Origin: Gallionellaceae bacterium
Lineage (GTDB): Bacteria > Pseudomonadota > Gammaproteobacteria > Burkholderiales > Gallionellaceae
Direction of reading: 5' to 3'
Length of the DNA: 5,216 nt
Assembly: GCA_021731185.1 (NCBI GenBank)
Contig: JAKFXW010000155.1
Location: forward strand, 1-5,216
How positions within the stretch are numbered: the first letter of the stretch is position 1; every line of letters starts with the position of its first letter. This document shows positions 4,100 through 5,216 of this stretch, one piece after another. A model generated the notes under the pieces. The model did not search any database and was not told the origin of the DNA. It worked only from the letters and a program-made list of their open reading frames with translations. Position numbers and translations under genes: made by a program.

Positions 4100-5131
4100 A
4101 TGACCCTTAATATCACCCGCCCCGACGACTGGCATTTGCACCTGCGCGATGATGCTTTGATGCGCTCGGTGTTGCCGGATACTGCACGCCAATTTGCGCG
4201 CGCGATTATCATGCCGAATCTCAAACCGCCTGTGACGACTACGCTGCAGGCGGCGGCGTATCGCGAACGGATATTGGCTGCTGTGCCCGCCGGGATAAAG
4301 TTTGAACCGTTGATGACGCTATATTTAACCGATAATACGACATCGCAAGAAATTCGTGCAGCAAAACAAAGTGGCTTCATACATGCGGTGAAATATTATC
4401 CGGCAGGTGCGACCACCAATTCTGACGCGGGCGTGACTGATTTGCGCAAAACTTATGCTGTGCTGGAAGAAATGCAACATGTTGATATGCCGTTGCTGGT
4501 GCATGGTGAAGTGACCGACCCTATGGTAGATGTCTTTGACCGTGAAGCAGTATTTATCGAGCGGGTGCTGCAACCCCTGCTGCGCGATTTACCAAAATTG
4601 CGCATCGTGTTTGAGCACATTACCACGCATGATGCTGCGCAATTTGTGATGGGAACGCCCGCCACCATCGCTGCGACGATTACCGCACATCATCTATTAT
4701 ACAATCGCAATGCACTGTTCCAAGGTGGCATACGGCCTCATTACTATTGCCTGCCCGTGCTCAAGCGCGAACGTCATCGCGAGGCATTATTAATAGCTGC
4801 AACCAGTGGCAGTTCCAAATTTTTTCTCGGCACAGACAGTGCGCCGCACGCGCAACACACGAAGGAAAATGCCTGTGGCTGTGCCGGCATCTACACCGCA
4901 CACACCGCTTTGGAATTGTATGCCGAGGCGTTTGATGAAATTCACGCGCTGGATAAACTGGAAGGATTCACTAGTTTTTTTGGTGCGGATTTTTATCAAC
5001 TACCGCGCAATACCCAACGGATTATTTTGCAGCGAGAATCGTGGCAAGTGCCAGCTACGATTGCGTTTGGCGATCATCGTTTAATTCCGTTGCGGGCAGG
5101 TGAAACATTAAAATGGAAATTGGTTCATTGA
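4100..5131 (+). CDS. pyrC: Dihydroorotase PyrC
   Basis: PyrC catalyses the reversible cyclisation of N-carbamoyl-L-aspartate to L-dihydroorotate, the third step of de novo pyrimidine synthesis, in the cytoplasm. The 343 residues match the E. coli-type class (348). Zinc ligands are all present: H13 and H15 in DDWHLHLRD, the lysine to be carboxylated K98 in AVKYYPAGATTNS, H135 in LLVHGEVTD, H173 in FEHITT, and catalytic D246 in FLGTDSAPH. Substrate contacts R17, N40 (MPNLKPPVTT) and H250 are also there, as is the flexible active-site loop with T105-T106. The signature IRPHYYCLPVLKR (211-223) and the KENACGCAG stretch (255-263) complete the match. ATG 4100 is the only start keeping the HxH motif intact with a short N-terminus. 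The gene stands alone, divergent from zapE, with a MITE-like element 76 bases upstream. Confidence 0.98.
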   Translation: MTLNITRPDDWHLHLRDDALMRSVLPDTARQFARAIIMPNLKPPVTTTLQAAAYRERILAAVPAGIKFEPLMTLYLTDNTTSQEIRAAKQSGFIHAVKYYPAGATTNSDAGVTDLRKTYAVLEEMQHVDMPLLVHGEVTDPMVDVFDREAVFIERVLQPLLRDLPKLRIVFEHITTHDAAQFVMGTPATIAATITAHHLLYNRNALFQGGIRPHYYCLPVLKRERHREALLIAATSGSSKFFLGTDSAPHAQHTKENACGCAGIYTAHTALELYAEAFDEIHALDKLEGFTSFFGADFYQLPRNTQRIILQRESWQVPATIAFGDHRLIPLRAGETLKWKLVH

Positions 5132-5147
5132 TGGTTGTTTAGCAACA

Positions 5148-5176
5148 TTGAGCAGAGTCAGCCAGCTTGTTATACT
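5148..5176 (+). promoter_or_regulatory. sigma70-type promoter reading out of the window
   Basis: TTGAGC (5148-5153) and TATACT (5171-5176) are exactly 17 bases apart, matching four and five of six consensus bases. Transcription would start near 5183, giving a leader that runs to the window edge. CCCC (5196-5199) and GGGG (5211-5214) could pair, and AAGGGG at 5209-5214 may be the ribosome site of a gene just beyond the edge. The 85-base spacer after pyrC holds no other feature and no clear terminator for pyrC. Confidence 0.55.
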
Positions 5177-5216
5177 GAAAGTTATAGTTGCGAAGCCCCA
5201 CATCCCACAAGGGGAC

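Noticed and set aside
5132..5147. A terminator for pyrC (GTTG/CAAC around 5134-5146)
   Set aside because: Only four pairs and no U-tract; too weak to call.
1..5216. CRISPR arrays, tRNA genes or rRNA
   Set aside because: No regularly spaced repeats, cloverleaf-like segments with T-arm consensus, or rRNA motifs were seen on either strand.

Overview
The window looks like chromosomal DNA from a Gram-negative proteobacterium, most likely a betaproteobacterium of the Nitrosomonadales/Gallionellaceae type. This placement is inferred from the protein styles (LpoA, RsmI, ZapE, E. coli-type PyrC), the moderate GC content and the lpoA/rsmI neighbourhood. It was not established by a search.

Layout. (1) Bases 1-636, minus strand: the first 212 codons of lpoA, an outer-membrane lipoprotein that activates penicillin-binding proteins; the gene runs off the left edge. 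(2) Bases 631-1500, plus strand: rsmI, the 16S rRNA C1402 2'-O-methyltransferase, divergent from lpoA. The two start codons share six bases, and each gene's best promoter lies inside the other gene, so the two mRNA 5' ends should be complementary. (3) Bases 1501-2541: an accessory insert between rsmI and zapE. It holds a tiny ORF of doubtful reality, a decayed minus-strand gene fragment (1632-1931), and a complete BrnT/BrnA type II toxin-antitoxin operon (1979-2501). The operon sits between two near-identical 21-23 bp direct repeats that each form a hairpin. (4) Bases 2542-3708, minus strand: zapE, an AFG1-type ATPase of the division apparatus, convergent with brnA. (5) Bases 3751-4023: a 273-bp non-coding element with perfect 19-bp terminal inverted repeats and a TTAG direct repeat at both edges. 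It is a MITE-like insertion in the spacer between the divergent genes zapE and pyrC. (6) Bases 4100-5131, plus strand: pyrC, dihydroorotase of pyrimidine synthesis, with its whole active site intact. (7) Bases 5132-5216: a spacer with a good sigma70-type promoter reading out of the window.

The core genes (cell-wall synthesis, ribosome modification, division, pyrimidine synthesis) are housekeeping and do not form one operon. The unusual content lies in the spacers: the toxin-antitoxin cassette with flanking repeats, the MITE-like element, and start-codon-adjacent promoters that predict leaderless mRNAs for brnT and pyrC. No wholly new multi-gene system was found. The strongest candidates for something undescribed are the MITE family and the repeat-flanked brnTA cassette.
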